A DNA stretch of 35,432 nt from Bryobacteraceae bacterium (GTDB lineage: Bacteria > Acidobacteriota > Terriglobia > Bryobacterales > Bryobacteraceae): the NCBI GenBank assembly GCA_014860455.1, contig JACZJQ010000166.1:1-35432 (forward strand). Reading direction: 5' to 3'. The position numbers and the translations under genes are program-made. Under the pieces are notes generated by a model. It was not told the DNA's origin. It saw only the letters and a list, made by a program, of their open reading frames with translations, and searched no databases. Shown here in pieces: positions 31,880-35,432 of this stretch. Every line of letters starts with the position of its first letter. The first letter of the stretch is position 1.

Positions 31880-34800
31880 CCATCCATATCCTGACGAATT
31901 CGGTCTCGCCCGGCGACGCCGTTTCGGCCCACTGCCGGTTGCTGCGCAAAGCCTGCGAGCAACTCGGCCATACCGCCCATCTCATCGCCTCGCACGCCGG
32001 CGTCGAATTGAATGGCGAGGTCGGCCCCACCGGCCTGCTCACCAGCGGGGTGAGTTCCAGGGACCTTCTGCTGTATCAGTTTTTCCACTACTCACCGGTG
32101 GCCTGCTGGGCCGACAGCTATCCCGGACGCCGGGTGATGATGTATCACAACATCACGCCCCCCGAAATGGTGGGCGGGAACGTGGAGGTAGCGCGCGATT
32201 GCGCCTTCGGCCTCGATCAGTTGCGCGCCCTGGCGCCGGCCTTTGACGCCGCTTACGGCATGAGCCAGTTCAGCCGCGGCGATCTGGATGCGGCTGGCTA
32301 TCAGTCGGCCGGAGTCTTCCCGCTGCTCATCGATCTGGACCGGTTGTCGCCGCCCCCCATCATCTCTCCACGCTCCCCCGTGCGGCGCGGCACGCGCTTT
32401 GTCTTCCTCGGCCGCCTGGCGCCGAACAAGCGTCAGGACCGGCTCATCCGCCTGCTGGCCGCCTGGAAGACCCAGGACCCGGAATCGACGCTTACCTTGA
32501 TCGGCGATGACGCCCAGCACCCAAACTGGCGCCGCGAATTGGCCGCGCTGTGCCGCCGGCTCGACCTGCGCGAGGGCGTCGACGTCTTCTTCACCGGCAA
32601 GACCAGCGACGAGGAGGTCCGGCGGACGCTCCTCGACAGCCATGTCTTTGTCTCGGCCAGCGAGCATGAGGGATTTGGCGCGCCGCTCGTCGAGGCCATG
32701 GCCTTTGGCCTGCCCGTCTTTGCCTTCCCCGCGGCGGCGGTTCCGGAGACCCTTGGCGGCGCGGGCCGACTGCTGACGGGCGAAACCGAGGGCGAGTGGG
32801 CAGACGAGATCCGCCAGGTGCTTGAGGACTCGCACTCGCGCTGGGCCTTGCACGCGGCTCAGATGGACCGCATCGAGGAATTCAACCCTGAAAAAGCTAG
32901 GCGCCGGGTGGCGGCGCTGATCGATGAGATCTCGGCCCTGCCCCATCGGTCCAGTTACCGGCCCCGGGTGAGCGTGGTCATCAACACCTACAATCGTGGC
33001 TGGTGGCTCGACCGCTGCCTTTCGTCGCTTGAAGCGCAGACCTACAGCAACTTCGAAATCATCGCCGTCAACGGGCCTTCGACCGACTCAACCGGAGAGG
33101 TGCTCCAACTCTGGAGCGGGCGCGTGAAGACGGTCTCCACCCAATCGCGTGTGCTTTCGGTGTCGCGCAACGAGGGCATCGCTGCGGCCGCCGGGGATCT
33201 GGTGGCGTTTATCGACGACGATGCGGTCGCCGATCCTCACTGGCTCGAACGGCTGACGCCGGCATTTCTGGATCCAAAAACCGGCGGCGCCGGCGGCCTG
33301 GTCTACCGCATGAACGGCCGCGACATCGAGTTCAGCTGCGGCACTCTGGACCGCGAGGGCTTTGTCGAATGGAACCGGGCCGAACCCGGCCGTCACTTTG
33401 ACTGGTCGGATGGCCGCTTGAACACGGTGTCGGGGAACAACTGCATTTTCCGCCGCTCGGCGCTTGAGCGCATCGGCGGGTTCGACGAACGGATTGAATA
33501 CTATCACGACGAGGCCGACATCATCTGGCGGCTGGAGCGCGCCGGCTACCGCACCGTCCATCGCCCCAATGCCATCGTCTACCATGAGGCGGCCAGGTCT
33601 CAGAACAGGACAGGGCGCCACCAGTTGAACTGGTACGCCATCGTCAAAAACACGGTCTACTGCGCACTGAAGAACTACAGCGGCCCGCTGCCGAGGCCAG
33701 CCGCGGCGGTGTCGATCCTCAAGCGCGTCTATAGGGAACGGATCCGCGAGATCGGACGCTGGTCCCGCCAGGGCGAGATCAGCCGCCGCGAGGCATCATC
33801 GTACCGCCGCTCGGCCTGGCGCGGGGCCGCCACCGGCTTGTGGCGCGGATGGGCCAGGCTGGAACGGCTCCGCCATCTGCCGCCGCCCGGCGACGGCGGG
33901 TTTCTCGAGTTCGGCACACGACCCGTGGAGATGCGGGTCTGTCTGCTGTCGCAGAGCCTGCCCTGGGTGAGGCCCGGCGGCATCGCAACCTACACCTGGG
34001 AACTCGCCCGGGGGCTCAAGCAGCTCGGCTGCGAGGTCCATCTCATCAGCGCCGACGCCGGCGCCGGGGACAGCGTCATTGAAGGTGTCTGGATCCACAA
34101 GCCGGCCGAGTCTCAGCTTCCGCCGGGCGTTTCGATGGACCCGGGCTTAGCCGTGACCTCGAAGAACCTCGCCTACAGCTGGGCCGTTCACCGCACCATC
34201 GCCGGCATCGATGCCCGATTTGGACTCGACATCGTCGAGTCACCCAACTGGGATGCCGAGGGCGTTGTGACGGCCATCGACCAGCGTATGCCGGTCGTTG
34301 TCCGCGCACATTCACCGCTTTCCGAAGTGGCCGGGACCCAGGGCTGGGTGGTGGATCCCGATCTGAGGCTTGCCATCGCCCTCGAACGCCGGCTGAGCGC
34401 CCATGCCAACTTGCTCACCGGCAGCACGCGCGCGATCCTCGACCTGGCCGGCCGGCTCTACCAGACTGATCCTGACCGCATGCGCCGCATCGCGCTCGGA
34501 TTGGGCATCAACTCGGCAGCGCCCGCCCCCGGCGTCGTTGAAGCCCGCAACCCGATGGTGCTTTTCGCCGGCCGCCTGGAGGCGCGTAAGGGCATCGGCG
34601 CGCTGACCGGGGCCATCGAGCGCCTGCTGCTGCTCGACCGGACGGCCCGCTACGTGATTGCCGGTGACGACAGTTCGGGCCTCGGGAAGGCTTGGATGGC
34701 GAAGCTGAAGCTGCGCGACCCGGCCGCGGCGGCCAGAGTCGAGATCACAGGGCCGGTCAGCGCGGAGCGCCTGGACCGGCTGTATAGCGAATGCAGCCTG

Positions 34801-35432
34801 TTCGTGGCGCCATCGCTGTGGGAGTCGTTCGGGCTGGTCTTCCTCGAAGCGATGGCCCAGGGCAAGCCAGTCGTGGGCACCTCGATCGGGGGAATCCCAG
34901 AGGTGGTCGAGGACGGCGTATCCGGAATCCTGGTAGCGCCGGGCGACGCCGCCGCGTTGGCCGAGGCGATTCTCGAACTGGCTCGCGACCCGGACCGCCG
35001 TGCCGCCATGGGCCGCGCCGGCCAGGCCCGGTGGCGGCAGCGGTTCAGCCGCGAAGCCATGGCCCGCCGCACACTGGCTGCCTACCGCGAAACGGCTACC
35101 GCATGGAACGACAGCCGCCGCTGCCTGTTCCGCGCTGGCGCGGCCGACTTCCTCCGTCCCCCTGACACTTCGATCGTCTGGTCTCCGGCGCATCGCTGCC
35201 TGGCACTGCGCAGCGAGGGCAGCGGCTGGCGCACCTGCATCTATGGTCCTTACCTTGCACTGCCAGCGGGCAGTTGGCGCGCCGAGTTCATGCTTTGGGC
35301 CGAGGGAGAGATCCAAGCCGGCCAGCATATCGCCCAAGTCGAGGCCTTTTGCGGGCCGCGCGGAACCTGCCATTCAGCGGGGGTCATGGCTGAGGATATC
35401 GCCGGCGGCGGCGCGGTGGCGCAGGTCTTCTT
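31876..35432 (+). CDS. Three-module glycosyltransferase GT4-GT2-GT4 (cut by window edge)
   Basis: An open frame of 1185 complete codons with no stop before the window ends, so the gene is 3'-truncated only by the window. Module 1 (about 1-345) is a GT4 enzyme paralogous to the upstream gene: YHNITPPE, FLGRLAPNKRQD, and E-x7-E in EHEGFGAPLVEAM (Glu265 and Glu273). Module 2 (about 361-600) is an inverting GT2 (GT-A) enzyme: SVVINTYNRGWWLDRCLSS, DDD at 450-452 as the metal-binding DxD, NNCIFRRSALERIGGFDE, and HDEAD (544-548). Basic helices (about 600-680) link to module 3 (686-1075), another GT4: SLPWVRPGGIATYTWELARGL, FAGRLEARKGIG, E-x7-E (Glu983 and Glu991), GGIPEVVEDGVSG. A further beta-rich domain begins near 1090. 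It starts inside the previous stop. Probably it adds several successive sugars to a surface glycan. Confidence 0.9.
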   Translation, partial: MTIHILTNSVSPGDAVSAHCRLLRKACEQLGHTAHLIASHAGVELNGEVGPTGLLTSGVSSRDLLLYQFFHYSPVACWADSYPGRRVMMYHNITPPEMVGGNVEVARDCAFGLDQLRALAPAFDAAYGMSQFSRGDLDAAGYQSAGVFPLLIDLDRLSPPPIISPRSPVRRGTRFVFLGRLAPNKRQDRLIRLLAAWKTQDPESTLTLIGDDAQHPNWRRELAALCRRLDLREGVDVFFTGKTSDEEVRRTLLDSHVFVSASEHEGFGAPLVEAMAFGLPVFAFPAAAVPETLGGAGRLLTGETEGEWADEIRQVLEDSHSRWALHAAQMDRIEEFNPEKARRRVAALIDEISALPHRSSYRPRVSVVINTYNRGWWLDRCLSSLEAQTYSNFEIIAVNGPSTDSTGEVLQLWSGRVKTVSTQSRVLSVSRNEGIAAAAGDLVAFIDDDAVADPHWLERLTPAFLDPKTGGAGGLVYRMNGRDIEFSCGTLDREGFVEWNRAEPGRHFDWSDGRLNTVSGNNCIFRRSALERIGGFDERIEYYHDEADIIWRLERAGYRTVHRPNAIVYHEAARSQNRTGRHQLNWYAIVKNTVYCALKNYSGPLPRPAAAVSILKRVYRERIREIGRWSRQGEISRREASSYRRSAWRGAATGLWRGWARLERLRHLPPPGDGGFLEFGTRPVEMRVCLLSQSLPWVRPGGIATYTWELARGLKQLGCEVHLISADAGAGDSVIEGVWIHKPAESQLPPGVSMDPGLAVTSKNLAYSWAVHRTIAGIDARFGLDIVESPNWDAEGVVTAIDQRMPVVVRAHSPLSEVAGTQGWVVDPDLRLAIALERRLSAHANLLTGSTRAILDLAGRLYQTDPDRMRRIALGLGINSAAPAPGVVEARNPMVLFAGRLEARKGIGALTGAIERLLLLDRTARYVIAGDDSSGLGKAWMAKLKLRDPAAAARVEITGPVSAERLDRLYSECSLFVAPSLWESFGLVFLEAMAQGKPVVGTSIGGIPEVVEDGVSGILVAPGDAAALAEAILELARDPDRRAAMGRAGQARWRQRFSREAMARRTLAAYRETATAWNDSRRCLFRAGAADFLRPPDTSIVWSPAHRCLALRSEGSGWRTCIYGPYLALPAGSWRAEFMLWAEGEIQAGQHIAQVEAFCGPRGTCHSAGVMAEDIAGGGAVAQVF

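Overview
The window is GC-rich chromosomal DNA, most likely from an Acidobacteriota bacterium of the Bryobacterales/Solibacter type. This placement is an inference from gene content: a PadR regulator paired with a very long MacB/FtsX-type permease of the 'acidobacterial duplicated orphan permease' kind, a large secreted beta-helix protein whose C-terminus looks like the Solibacter-type (TIGR03437-like) domain, a bacterial microcompartment shell gene beside an acylating aldehyde dehydrogenase, and frequent TTG/GTG starts. No tRNA, rRNA, CRISPR array, insertion sequence or phage gene was seen.

Layout. 1-388 is gene-free, with an AT-rich palindrome and a short direct repeat. 389-5522: a class V aminotransferase faces away from an HrpB helicase, which overlaps a secreted thioredoxin-like gene; a 48-residue membrane protein with its own promoter follows. 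5779-6276 (minus) is a small exported lysozyme-fold protein. 6686-11284: BMC-H shell protein, long acylating aldehyde dehydrogenase, an acidic unknown protein and RecJ. 11294-14042 holds small genes: a VOC protein, a tiny membrane protein whose frame continues through a UGA (selenoprotein candidate), a one-heme Tll0287-like protein, an exported unknown protein with an apparently leaderless promoter, and a DUF4160/DUF2442 pair. 14405-17674 is the large secreted beta-helix protein. 17710-23400 (minus) carries the PadR/permease pair and a five-heme cytochrome with a di-heme peroxidase. 23511-25237 is etfB-etfA. 25375-29667 is the translation block rplM-rpsI / rpsB-tsf-pyrH-frr, closed by a textbook terminator. 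29766 to the right edge is a glycan locus in which a small helix/coiled-coil protein followed by a GT4 enzyme occurs twice; the second GT4 is fused into a GT4-GT2-GT4 protein that runs off the window.

How the parts relate. The translation genes are an ordinary housekeeping block. The BMC-H and dehydrogenase genes probably serve an aldehyde-processing microcompartment whose other parts lie elsewhere. The heme proteins and ETF point to a respiratory organism. The glycosyltransferases probably build a surface polysaccharide.

The observation most worth following is 11814-12014. A 29-codon membrane peptide ends at UGA, but the frame stays open for 36 more codons, places a cysteine five residues after the UGA, and has a stable hairpin with a GGUC apex at the distance expected for a bacterial SECIS element.
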